DNA of 8,239 nucleotides from an uncultured Bacteroidales bacterium (GCA_902461985.1 CABQAB010000083.1:1-8239); one strand, 5' to 3'. Counted from the stretch's first letter, positions 1 through 5,984 are shown. Notes: generated from the letters alone by a model not told the origin. Program-made: numbers and translations.

Positions 1-383
1 CTGAAGCGTTTTCAACTGTGCCGCAGAATGTGAATGGGGCGTCATTTGAAAAGAATCTGAAGGAATGTATGGAGGGGAGGCAGATTTTCCTCAATCCCAA
101 ACTGACTCTGCAGGATGTCGCCCAGGCTGTGGGGACCAACCGTACCTATCTTTCCGATTATCTTAACGGCACGCTCCATACCACATTCTATGAATATGTC
201 AACACATATCGTGTCAGGTATGCATGCCGCCTTCTTTCCGCTCCTGATGCCTGCAAACTCAGTCTTACGGAAGTTTCCGAAAGAAGCGGATTCAATTCTA
301 TGTCCACATTCAACCGTGCATTCGTCAAAGTGACGGGAAAAACACCCACCTCATATCTGAAACAGTCGGGGCGGACTTTCTGA
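1..383 (+). CDS. AraC-family DNA-binding domain, C-terminal part of a regulator (5' end outside window)
   Basis: The reading frame is open from the window edge (first whole codon at 3) to a TGA at 381-383, so this is the C-terminal end of a longer protein. The GTG at 18 is only an internal codon. The visible ~120 residues form an AraC/XylS-type double helix-turn-helix. The first helix pair is around 'LTLQDVAQAVGTNRTYLSDY', the second around 'LTEVSERSGFNSMSTFNRAF', and it ends with the usual 'TGKTPTSYLK' signature. The 'FLNPKLTLQDVA...NRTYLS...FYEYVNTYRV' pattern is characteristic of Bacteroidetes AraC domains, which often sit at the end of hybrid two-component or membrane-anchored regulators; which kind this is cannot be told from the fragment. 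It binds DNA in the cytoplasm. Its targets are unknown. The nuclease lipoprotein gene begins 107 bp downstream on the same strand, but that is no proof of regulation. Confidence 0.9.
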   Translation, partial: EAFSTVPQNVNGASFEKNLKECMEGRQIFLNPKLTLQDVAQAVGTNRTYLSDYLNGTLHTTFYEYVNTYRVRYACRLLSAPDACKLSLTEVSERSGFNSMSTFNRAFVKVTGKTPTSYLKQSGRTF

Positions 384-461
384 AATGGCTCCGGCCGTGC
401 GAAAATTGTTGCATTGACATCAGATTTGTTTTATTGATTAGTCCGTAAATGATGGACGATG

Positions 462-469
462 TATTTTTG
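462..469 (+). promoter_or_regulatory. Bacteroidetes-type -7 promoter element for the nuclease lipoprotein
   Basis: TATTTTTG followed by C matches the Bacteroidetes -7 consensus TAnnTTTG. It lies 21 bp before the ATG at 491, predicting a leader of roughly 15 nt. No well-spaced -33 TTTG is seen: the nearest candidates, TTTG at 425 and TTG at 434, are farther upstream than the usual ~19-21 bp spacer. The match was made by eye. Confidence 0.5.
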
Positions 470-490
470 CAGTCAAAATAATATCCCGTT

Positions 491-2383
491 ATGAAGAAAT
501 ATCATTTGATGTCAGCCGTTGCAGTCTCAATGGGACTTATAGCAGGATGTATATCCTCCGACAGGCCGGATGAGACATTTGTCCACCAGCTTGAAGTTAC
601 ACCTCAGAGTCTGGATTTTGACAGTGACAATCAGGAGAACAATGTTTTCACGATAACGTCCAATGTGCCGTGGAAGATTTCAGCTGATGAGGGGCTGAAA
701 CTGGACAAATACGACGGCGGTGAAGGGCAGACAGCTGTTGCGGTTCTGGAGGCGCCGGCAGGGAAAACTTGTACGGCCAAGGTGTCCACCGTAAAATGGC
801 TCAGTTCGGAAACTTCGGTTTCAAGGACTATTACTGTCAAGGGGCCGTCAGCCGGTGGAGATGAGCCGGTGGAGTACGAAGAAAGCATTGTCTTCTACGA
901 TAATCTCGGAGGTGCGAGCCCCGAGGAGCCATATCTCGACGGATGGAGCGAAAACGGCAGGACTGCGACAGGAAGCGGTGCGGACGCAATAAGATACGAA
1001 GGCCGTGGTGTCAAAGTGACGAGCTATGTGACGTCCTCAGGGTATCCGGAGGCTTCGGGTGGCAGGGCGATACAGTTCTGGTCGGGCCAGACGCTTTCAA
1101 TCAAGAATATATCTTTGCCACGAAATGTGAACACATACCGTTTCTCTTTCGGTCTGACGGGAGGCAGGAATGTTTCTCTGTCATCATCATCGGTTTCGTT
1201 GTCTGTTGTCAATGAAAAAGGTGTCGGAAAACAGATTGTCTGTGAACTGGAGAAATACGGAGACTGGTACCTTGTGAAGAGCTGCTTCCACATCAACGGA
1301 ACTGTTCCGGAAACTATGGCTGTGGTAGTGACCGTATCGACCACTAAAATGAGGCTGGATGATCCTGAACTTGTGGCAACAACGGCTCCGGCAGAGCAGA
1401 CAATAGATTTCGGGCCGTCGGAAACGAATCGGTACACTTGGGCGGAGCTGCCGAAAACCAACATGGGAAACGGCTATGAATATGTCGAAAACGGGGGAAG
1501 ATTCGATGACTTCAAATATGTGACGCATTATGCGACCACTTATTCCTCCAAAAAATATGTCAGAAACTATTCCGCCTGCTATGACACGCGCCGGCACAAT
1601 CCTATGTGGGTGGCCTATCCTTTCCATGCCATTTACGAGGAGGGAGGATGGACCAGGCCTGACGTTGATCCGTGGAGGAATGACCCCGAATTCGATGAAA
1701 CTGAGCAGTCAATAATATATCCTGCTGACTGGCGGAACTATCCGGACCATACTGACCAGCGCAGATGGTCGAAACTCGATGGCATGACCGACTATTTCGG
1801 AAGGGGACACCTGCTCATGTCTGCGAACAGAGGTGCAGGAAGCAGGTCCGCGCTTCTGGAGCTGAATACACAGACATTCTATCCTACCAATATCTCTCCG
1901 GAATACCATCTCTATCCAAAGCATTGGGAGCTTGTGGAAGAAAGACTGACCAGATGGAACTGCTCCGATACGGTCTATGTCGTTACCGGATGTCATTACG
2001 AAAATGATGACAATGTCATCAAAGATGCCTCATGGAGCGGTTATTGGGGTGAGGAGTCAAAAGACTGCGTGGTGCCGACAGCTCATTACAAAGTCTTTCT
2101 CAGAACCAAGAGCGGAAACAGCGGCAAGCCGGTCCAGGAGTGCAGTGCGGACGAGCTGATGGCCATAGGCTTCTGGTTTGAGCAGAAACTGGATTCGACT
2201 CCGTTTGCAGAGCAACCTGCACTCTCTACTGTGACTATGAGCGTGTCGGAGATTGAAAGCCGTCTCGGCAGTCAGTTCGAGTTTTTCCCGGGCGTTCCGT
2301 CGGCGGTAAAGGCAAGTTACAGTATCAGTGACTGGCCCGGACTTTCGGAAATATCTTCAACTGTCTATCCTCCTTACAAGTAA
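491..2383 (+). CDS. BACON-domain lipoprotein with DNA/RNA non-specific endonuclease (NUC1) domain
   Basis: This is a 630-residue exported protein. Residues 1-20 are a lipoprotein signal peptide with lipobox LIAG and acylated Cys20, so it is probably an outer-membrane or surface lipoprotein. Residues ~34-118 resemble a BACON beta-sandwich ('LEVTPQSLDF', then 'NVPWKIS' with Trp61), common in Bacteroidetes surface proteins. Residues ~130-293 look like a further beta-rich binding module ending 'MRLDDPEL'. The C-terminal ~300 residues match the DNA/RNA non-specific endonuclease family: 'GRGHLLMSANR' with catalytic-type His440, 'TFYPTNISPE' with Asn467, and Glu483 in 'HWELVEERL'. Two positions depart from the Serratia-type pattern: Gly replaces Asp in DRGH, and the Asn expected after 'NITPQ' is not evident (it reads 'YHLYPKHW'). 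Activity is therefore uncertain. A scavenging or interbacterial nuclease role is inference. The ATG at 491 gives a canonical signal peptide and sits just after a -7 element. Confidence 0.88.
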   Translation: MKKYHLMSAVAVSMGLIAGCISSDRPDETFVHQLEVTPQSLDFDSDNQENNVFTITSNVPWKISADEGLKLDKYDGGEGQTAVAVLEAPAGKTCTAKVSTVKWLSSETSVSRTITVKGPSAGGDEPVEYEESIVFYDNLGGASPEEPYLDGWSENGRTATGSGADAIRYEGRGVKVTSYVTSSGYPEASGGRAIQFWSGQTLSIKNISLPRNVNTYRFSFGLTGGRNVSLSSSSVSLSVVNEKGVGKQIVCELEKYGDWYLVKSCFHINGTVPETMAVVVTVSTTKMRLDDPELVATTAPAEQTIDFGPSETNRYTWAELPKTNMGNGYEYVENGGRFDDFKYVTHYATTYSSKKYVRNYSACYDTRRHNPMWVAYPFHAIYEEGGWTRPDVDPWRNDPEFDETEQSIIYPADWRNYPDHTDQRRWSKLDGMTDYFGRGHLLMSANRGAGSRSALLELNTQTFYPTNISPEYHLYPKHWELVEERLTRWNCSDTVYVVTGCHYENDDNVIKDASWSGYWGEESKDCVVPTAHYKVFLRTKSGNSGKPVQECSADELMAIGFWFEQKLDSTPFAEQPALSTVTMSVSEIESRLGSQFEFFPGVPSAVKASYSISDWPGLSEISSTVYPPYK

Positions 2384-2400
2384 GTCTTTCAGATGATTAT

Positions 2401-2449
2401 AAAACCCGGACGGCAGCAATGCGAAGATGCTCCCGTCCGGGCTTGTTTT
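2401..2449. terminator. Bidirectional intrinsic terminator between convergent genes
   Basis: CCCGGACGG at 2405-2413 pairs with CCGTCCGGG at 2433-2441. The stem can continue past one mismatch with AGCA/TGCT. AAAA precedes it and a T-rich tract (CTTGTTTTC) follows, so it can act in both directions. It lies between the stop of the plus-strand nuclease gene (2383) and the stop of the minus-strand YqeY gene (2466). Confidence 0.85.
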
Positions 2450-2465
2450 CCGGTCAGTCTGGGCG

Positions 2466-2921
2466 TTATTCCAGAAGTTTCCTGACGATGGCCGAGATGG
2501 TCCGGCCGTCGGATAGACCGGCGAGAGCCTTGCTGGCAGTTCCCATCACTTTGCCCATATCTTTGATGGACGTCGCAGCTGTCGCGGTGATGATTTCCCT
2601 GATTTTAGCTTCAACTTCCTCGGCGGAGAGCTGCTTCGGGAGGTATTTCTCCATTGCGGCTGCTTCTGCAAGTTCGTTGTCGGCGAGTTCCTGGCGGCCT
2701 GCTGCGGTGTATTGCTCTGCAGATTCCCTGCGCTGCTTCACGAGTTTCTGAATCATTTTCAGAATGTCTCCGTCTGTGACTTCCCCGGTTCCTCCTTCTG
2801 AAGTCTTGAAAAGTAATATTTCGCCTTTGATGGCTCTCATTGCGCTCAATGCAACTGCATCTTTGGCTTTCATAGCCTCCTTGAGCGCCTCCTGTACTGT
2901 TTGTTCAAGTGTCATAGTCAT
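2466..2921 (-). CDS. GatB/YqeY domain-containing protein
   Basis: A 151-residue helical protein matching the YqeY family, which corresponds to the C-terminal helical domain of the GatB subunit of Glu-tRNA(Gln)/Asp-tRNA(Asn) amidotransferase. The stand-alone protein has about 150 residues and no firmly established role; a link to tRNA or amidotransferase function is family-based inference. Visible family features are an N-terminal 'LEQTVQEALKEAMKAKD', 'LSAMRAIKGEI', the conserved 'LVKQRRESAEQY', 'EKYLPKQLS', and a C-terminal glycine-rich 'IKDMGKVMG' segment. Two ATG codons compete, at 2921 and 2915 (residue 3). Both lie just downstream of a minus-strand TATATTTG element, so the choice changes only two residues. 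It is transcribed divergently from the HAD gene and ends facing the nuclease gene across a shared terminator. Confidence 0.92.
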   Translation of the reverse strand: MTMTLEQTVQEALKEAMKAKDAVALSAMRAIKGEILLFKTSEGGTGEVTDGDILKMIQKLVKQRRESAEQYTAAGRQELADNELAEAAAMEKYLPKQLSAEEVEAKIREIITATAATSIKDMGKVMGTASKALAGLSDGRTISAIVRKLLE

Positions 2922-2935
2922 AAAATTTCAATCCT

Positions 2936-2943
2936 CAAATATA
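2936..2943 (-). promoter_or_regulatory. -7 promoter element for the YqeY gene
   Basis: The minus strand reads TATATTTG, a full match to TAnnTTTG, about 15-20 bp before the two candidate ATGs at 2921 and 2915. This predicts a very short leader. No convincing -33 TTTG is present. Confidence 0.5.
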
Positions 2944-2956
2944 CGATTATTTTTCT

Positions 2957-2964
2957 TATTTTTG
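2957..2964 (+). promoter_or_regulatory. -7 promoter element for the HAD phosphatase gene
   Basis: TATTTTTG matches TAnnTTTG and is the same octamer as the element before the nuclease gene. It lies ~67 bp before the ATG at 3032. It stands back-to-back with the minus-strand element at 2936-2943, so the two polymerase footprints should overlap. Confidence 0.45.
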
Positions 2965-3031
2965 TCCCGTTTTTGCGACGGAATAAAGTGTGGCTTGATC
3001 AATTTCAAATACATAAGAAAGCGGATTCAAA

Positions 3032-3667
3032 ATGGAAAAGGAACCGAAATTCAGAAATATAATTTTCGATATAGACGGAACTCTCATTGACACCGAGCAG
3101 ACCGGAGTCCTCTCTCTGATTCAGACGGTTAAAGAACTGATGGACAGGGATATGTCCTACGAAGAAGGCTATTCCAGTTTCGGTATTCCGTCAATCAAGG
3201 TGGGAGCGCTTTTAGGATATGCGGATACTGAACGTTTTGCACATGTCTGGGAAGAGCATTTCATTGAATTGGAACATCTTATGAAAGCCTTCCCGGGAGT
3301 GGAGGATATGCTCGCGAAGCTGTCCGGAGCCGGGTGCAGAATCGGATGCGTGACTTCCCGCAACCGTTTTGAATTTGATAAAGACGTGGAACTGAAGCCC
3401 TTGAGACAGTATTTTGAGCTGGAGATATGTGCAGAAGACACTCTCCGGCACAAACCTGATCCGGAGCCAGCCCTTGAATTTCTCAGAAGAAGCCGGGCGG
3501 AAGCGGCTGACACGATATTCATCGGTGACACGATGCACGACTTCCAATGCGCTTCCGGAGCAGGGCTGAAATTCATGCTTGCTGACTGGCGCTCCAGAGG
3601 CTTGCAGTCCATTCCGGCCGATTACCTTGCCCATGACGCCGGGGAAATGCTTGCGCAGCTGCTGTAG
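3032..3667 (+). CDS. HAD-superfamily hydrolase, phosphoglycolate phosphatase-like
   Basis: A 211-residue cytoplasmic phosphohydrolase of the haloacid dehalogenase superfamily. All four motifs are present. Motif I is 'FDIDGTLID', with nucleophile Asp13 and acid/base Asp15. Motif II is Thr108/Ser109 in 'CVTSRN'. Motif III is Lys141 in 'RHKPDP'. Motif IV is 'FIGDTMHD', with Asp166 and Asp170 for Mg2+. The segment between motifs I and II (~20-95) is a helical cap, as in the subfamily I (PGP/beta-phosphoglucomutase-like) group. Length is normal. The substrate cannot be read from the sequence; phosphoglycolate, a sugar phosphate or a nucleotide are all possible. The ATG at 3032 directly precedes motif I at the usual distance. 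It is monocistronic as far as can be seen, divergent from the YqeY gene and followed by a long gene-free stretch. Confidence 0.93.
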   Translation: MEKEPKFRNIIFDIDGTLIDTEQTGVLSLIQTVKELMDRDMSYEEGYSSFGIPSIKVGALLGYADTERFAHVWEEHFIELEHLMKAFPGVEDMLAKLSGAGCRIGCVTSRNRFEFDKDVELKPLRQYFELEICAEDTLRHKPDPEPALEFLRRSRAEAADTIFIGDTMHDFQCASGAGLKFMLADWRSRGLQSIPADYLAHDAGEMLAQLL

Positions 3668-3828
3668 ACTGCCTGCCCTTTCACGGAAGGCAGCGTGTCA
3701 TAATTGCAAACTGATATAACCATGCGTCAACTCCTCCGCCATTGCCGGATAGGAAGAGTATGAGTTCTTCGTATTAGTAATCTGAAACAATTCCCCTTAA
3801 AAAGGTGCTGTCGTTGTGAATTTATTTT
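3668..3828. other. Non-coding stretch after the HAD gene
   Basis: No credible ORF or RNA gene is seen here. A 6-bp stem, CTGCCT at 3669-3674 with AGGCAG at 3688-3693, follows the HAD stop directly, but no T run follows it, so it is at best a weak terminator. Base composition becomes more A/T-rich toward 3780-3830, leading into the promoter element at 3829. This stretch may mark the left border of the accessory segment. Confidence 0.5.
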
Positions 3829-3836
3829 TATCTTTG
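3829..3836 (+). promoter_or_regulatory. -7 promoter element for a candidate structured RNA/leader
   Basis: TATCTTTG followed by CAG is a full match to TAnnTTTG. Transcription would start near 3841, inside the 5' arm of a strong hairpin (3839-3868). No close ORF start follows; the next convincing ATG is at 4124, so the transcript would have a leader of nearly 300 nt. The -33 element is not clear: TTG at 3814 is only 12 bp upstream. Confidence 0.5.
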
Positions 3837-3838
3837 CA

Positions 3839-3868
3839 GTCGTTACCTGCCGCAGGCGGTGTAATGAC
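3839..3868 (+). other. Strong hairpin at the predicted transcript 5' end
   Basis: GTCGTTACCTGCC at 3839-3851 and the segment 3855-3868 (ending GTAATGAC) form about 13 bp with a single bulged T at 3860 and a 3-nt loop (GCA). It starts three bases after the -7 element, so it would cap the 5' end of the RNA, an arrangement that can protect transcripts from decay. Confidence 0.6.
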
Positions 3869-3891
3869 ATATTGATGAAAGTGTTTTCGCA

Positions 3892-4051
3892 CTATCCTTT
3901 CAAGAAAATGTGGTAGTTTTCAAAGAAAGTAAGGATGACGACAGCACCTTTGTCTGTATCTGCCTATGTGTATTCTACATTCGCGATACAGGTGTGGGGA
4001 TTGTTTCAGTCTGTTTACTTTCGGGTTCTACCACAACCTTCTTGAAAATAG
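3892..4051. repeat. Long nested imperfect inverted repeat
   Basis: The outer arms 3892-3916 and 4028-4051 are complementary except for a 2-nt bulge near 3896 and a small internal loop (AA opposite ACC). A second pair of arms (3925-3932 / 4015-4022) and a third (3954-3960 / 3985-3991) nest inside. The nesting favours a folded RNA over a simple pair of terminal repeats, but a MITE-like palindrome of ~160 bp is not excluded. Confidence 0.65.
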
Positions 4052-4053
4052 AC

Positions 4054-4078
4054 GAAAGAGCTCCACACTTTCTTTTTT
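4054..4078 (+). terminator. Weak intrinsic terminator or attenuator
   Basis: GAAAG at 4054-4058 pairs with CTTTC at 4068-4072 across a 9-nt loop and is followed directly by TTTTTT at 4073-4078. The stem is short and A/U-rich, so efficiency is doubtful. Its place 46 bp before the ATG at 4124 would suit partial termination before the operon. Confidence 0.35.
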
Positions 4079-4123
4079 GTTTAATCCCTTTTGGACGCGA
4101 AGGGTCATTTAAAGTCACATAAT

Positions 4124-4411
4124 ATGTGCGACATTATTATTGGGGCCGATGAGCTTATTCTATGGCTCAGAAAAAATGGAAAGGCCGAAAAAGTACCCAA
4201 TGCTGGAAATGACGGATTGGGACGACGGATTTACGAACTCATCGTACATCAATGCAACGGCAGGAAAGTAAAAGACAGCGATGAAGTCTATTGGCCAATC
4301 GATGACACTCACTCCCATATCGGGGACTATCAATTGCCGAGGACATCAGCCCAATACGAGGTGAGTGTCAGCCAGATAGGGCATATATTTGAAGAATTGA
4401 ACAAAATGTAA
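4124..4411 (+). CDS. Hypothetical protein of 95 residues
   Basis: I do not recognise this protein. From the ATG at 4124 it begins 'MCDIIIGADELILWLRKNG' and is 95 residues long, with no signal peptide or membrane segment, so it is probably cytosolic. Notable stretches are 'GLGRRIYELIVHQCNGR', 'YWPIDDTHSHIGDYQLPRT' and a helical C-terminus 'QIGHIFEELNKM'. The conserved-looking centre and amphipathic ends read like a real small domain. An in-frame TTG at 4091 would add 11 residues ('MDAKGHLKSHN'), but part of that lies in a hairpin-forming leader, so ATG is preferred. It is the first gene of a tight cluster: a 20-codon ORF follows after 14 nt, then a lipoprotein after another 14 nt. The DNA is more A/T-rich than the flanking housekeeping genes. 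Confidence 0.65.
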   Translation: MCDIIIGADELILWLRKNGKAEKVPNAGNDGLGRRIYELIVHQCNGRKVKDSDEVYWPIDDTHSHIGDYQLPRTSAQYEVSVSQIGHIFEELNKM

Positions 4412-4425
4412 CAGGGGGATTGAAT

Positions 4426-4488
4426 ATGAAAAGAATAATTGAAGCGGAAGAATTGGCGCAAAAGAATCGTGACGATTTATTTAACTGA
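4426..4488 (+). CDS. Small ORF, 20 codons, between two operon genes
   Basis: ATG at 4426 to TGA at 4486-4488 encodes 'MKRIIEAEELAQKNRDDLFN', a charged, helix-prone peptide. It sits 14 nt after the preceding stop and 14 nt before the next ATG, so all three could be one operon. AGGGGG at 4413-4418 is placed like a Shine-Dalgarno sequence, which is unusual in this group, where most starts lack one. It may be a true small protein, a leader for coupling translation to the lipoprotein, or the 5' stub of a decayed gene. Nothing identifies a function. Confidence 0.35.
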   Translation: MKRIIEAEELAQKNRDDLFN

Positions 4489-4502
4489 AAACATTATCAA
4501 TA

Positions 4503-5879
4503 ATGGAACAAATGACAAGAAATATAGTTTTGCTGTTGCTGTCATTAACTCTTGTTATATCCTGTGGCGGGCGTAATTCCAGCAAACTATCTGACGACCA
4601 GGCTGCAGGGCACATCGGAAAAGCAAAGGTTGCTGATACGAAAACTGCAGAAGGGAGTTTCTCAGGGTGTACAGATCCAGTTTTGGAAATCGCCTATGAA
4701 TGGAATGACGCTCACAATAGTCGTAATATTCAAAAATTGGATGATTTGTATGCTCCGGTTGTCTATTTTTATACTTTCATGCTGGAAAAGCAATTGTGTC
4801 TGGACAGTAAAATCCAATTGTTTGAGAAGAATCCTGATTTCAAACAGACTTTGGAGCCGGATATCGATGTCTATGCTCAGGGGAGCGGCTATAAATGTTC
4901 AATGACCAAGAATGTTGAGATAAACGGCAAGGTAACTCAATATCAATCTTATCTCTACTTGAACAATATTGGAGGTCGATTGAAAATTGTCCGTGAAGGA
5001 GACTGCCAGACAGATACAAATATTGCTAAAAGATCAGCCAAAATCAGTATCCCGAAGAACTGTATCGAGGGAGATTTTGACGGTGACGGAAAGACTGAGA
5101 AAGCTTGGCTGGAATTGATGGATTATGAAAATGGTTCAGCATATATATGTTTCGGAAAATCCTCTATTCCAAAAATCAAAGTATCAACATATCAAGAAAC
5201 TATTCCTGGGAATCTTTCTGATTTGAACGGTGATGGGGCAGATGAAATCGGATTCATTTCCTGCGGTGCAGGTAGTGCATGGACTTCATATTATGTTTAT
5301 TCTTTTATGAACGGCAAATGGTGCAAGGCCATAGACTCTTTCAGTATCCGCTTTGATGTATGGGATGCATCCGGAGACAGGAATCCTGTAGAAATTGCTC
5401 CCGGTACTGAAATGGGAGTGAAAGTCCACTATACGGATTTTGCTGATTTTTCGATGAAGGAAAAAATAGTGCCGATTGTCTCCTACAAAGGGATAACGAG
5501 AAGAGGTACATATTCAGCCAAATCTCCAGCTGTTCAAAGGAAAGCCGAGGTAAAACAGCATTACGATTTCCTGGTCAAGCCTGGGACTTTCGATGTAGCT
5601 TATCGGAACAATAAATTTGCTGCTGATGAAAAATACAAAGGAAAAATCATTAAAATGTCCGGAATAATAAGGAACATTGATGAGTCCTTTTTCGGAACAC
5701 CATACATTTCAATAGCTGATGGCGAAGGTTTGTTTGACAATAGTGTGCAGTGTTACTTTCCGAGTGGCGATGAATCCAAAAAGATACTGTCCCGTTTGAC
5801 AAAAGGGCAGAGAATCACTGTCATCGGGCGGTGCGGTGGAGGAACTTCATCATTGGAAAATTGCATAATCGTCAAGTAA
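4503..5879 (+). CDS. Lipoprotein with NTF2-like, FG-GAP-like and tRNA_anti-like (OB-fold) regions
   Basis: A 458-residue exported protein. The N-terminus 'MTRNIVLLLLSLTLVISCGG' is a lipoprotein signal with lipobox VIS and Cys21; Met4 (4512) is an equally possible start. Residues ~58-160 ('AYEWNDAHNSRNIQKLDDLYAP', broken by an occasional hydrophobic turn, to 'GGRLKIVREG') have the pattern of an NTF2/SnoaL-like cone fold. Residues ~185-300 carry two aspartate-rich calcium-loop motifs, DFDGDG at 191-196 and DLNGDGADE at 240-248, typical of FG-GAP/VCBS repeats. Residues ~366-458 match the tRNA_anti-like OB-fold ('AYRNNKFAADEKYKGK', 'VQCYFPSG', 'KGQRITVIGRCGG', 'ENCIIVK'), usual in secreted Bacteroidetes proteins. 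No catalytic residues are evident. The role is probably binding in the periplasm or at the surface. It is last in the cluster with the 95-residue protein and small ORF. Confidence 0.8.
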   Translation: MEQMTRNIVLLLLSLTLVISCGGRNSSKLSDDQAAGHIGKAKVADTKTAEGSFSGCTDPVLEIAYEWNDAHNSRNIQKLDDLYAPVVYFYTFMLEKQLCLDSKIQLFEKNPDFKQTLEPDIDVYAQGSGYKCSMTKNVEINGKVTQYQSYLYLNNIGGRLKIVREGDCQTDTNIAKRSAKISIPKNCIEGDFDGDGKTEKAWLELMDYENGSAYICFGKSSIPKIKVSTYQETIPGNLSDLNGDGADEIGFISCGAGSAWTSYYVYSFMNGKWCKAIDSFSIRFDVWDASGDRNPVEIAPGTEMGVKVHYTDFADFSMKEKIVPIVSYKGITRRGTYSAKSPAVQRKAEVKQHYDFLVKPGTFDVAYRNNKFAADEKYKGKIIKMSGIIRNIDESFFGTPYISIADGEGLFDNSVQCYFPSGDESKKILSRLTKGQRITVIGRCGGGTSSLENCIIVK

Positions 5880-5914
5880 TCCGGCTGGAATCTACATTAT
5901 TGCTGCATAAAACC

Positions 5915-5962
5915 GCACTGACTTTAGTTCAGAAATTCGCAAAACTGCACTGAAATCAGTGC
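5915..5962. repeat. Two 16-bp palindrome units beyond the 3' end of the ATPase gene
   Basis: GCACTGACTTTAGTTC at 5915-5930 (decayed right arm) and GCACTGAAATCAGTGC at 5947-5962 share the pattern GCACT-N6-AGTGC with three units upstream of the ATPase gene. Start-to-start distance is 32 bp here, against 33 bp upstream. The ATPase gene is therefore bracketed by arrays of the same element. Confidence 0.7.
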
Positions 5963-5974
5963 GTTTTTGCGAAT
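5935..5974. terminator. 40-bp near-perfect palindrome, likely bidirectional terminator
   Basis: The arms 5935-5953 and 5956-5974 are complementary at 17 of 19 positions: ATTCGCAAAA...GCACTGA, then TCAGTGC...TTTTGCGAAT. The inner GCACTGA/TCAGTGC stem is flanked by AAAA on the left and TTTTT on the right, so it can terminate in both directions. It lies between the lipoprotein stop (5879) and the end of the minus-strand nth remnant and ATPase gene. Confidence 0.6.
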
Positions 5975-5984
5975 TCGGCGCAGA
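5941..5984. repeat. 44-bp direct repeat, distal copy
   Basis: Identical to 7337-7380 except for one base (5955 A, 7351 G). In the other copy this sequence is the 3' end of nth with its terminator hairpin, reading AAAACTGCACTGAA at the left edge and GAATTCGGCGCAGA at the right edge. The two copies flank the ATPase gene in the same orientation. Confidence 0.92.

Larger units (their letters stand above)
3841..4079 (+). ncRNA. Candidate structured RNA or regulatory leader (~240 nt)
   Basis: Several pairings nest within one transcript-sized interval. (1) A 5' hairpin: 3839-3851 pairs with 3855-3868, about 13 bp with one bulged T and G-U pairs, loop GCA. (2) A small AGTG/CACT hairpin at 3880-3893. 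(3) A long-range stem: CTAT 3892-3895 with ATAG 4048-4051, 3898-3906 with 4039-4047 (9/9), and TGTGGTAG 3909-3916 with CTACCACA 4028-4035. (4) Inside it, GAAAGTAA 3925-3932 with TTACTTTC 4015-4022. (5) Innermost, CTGTATC 3954-3960 with GATACAG 3985-3991. (6) A 3' hairpin GAAAG/CTTTC followed by T6. A promoter element lies immediately upstream. No known RNA family was recognised. It could be a free small RNA or an attenuator leader for the operon starting at 4124. A palindromic DNA element is the alternative. Pairings were found by eye, not by folding. Confidence 0.4.

Noticed and set aside
3669..3693. Intrinsic terminator directly after the HAD gene
   Set aside because: The 6-bp stem CTGCCT/AGGCAG has a 13-nt loop and no T run follows, so it cannot be supported as a terminator.
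3892..4051. Invertible promoter flanked by inverted repeats, as in Bacteroides phase variation
   Set aside because: The arms are imperfect, more pairs nest inside, and no TAnnTTTG element lies between the arms on either strand. A folded RNA explains more.
3910..4122. A 70-residue ORF on the plus strand
   Set aside because: Its composition is Cys-rich and irregular, with no start context, and it runs straight through the nested inverted repeats. A second short frame (36 codons from ATG 3935) is equally good, so both look incidental to a structured element.
4091..4123. Upstream TTG start for the 95-residue protein
   Set aside because: The extension lies in a hairpin-forming leader and adds 11 residues of no visible conservation; the ATG at 4124 is simpler.
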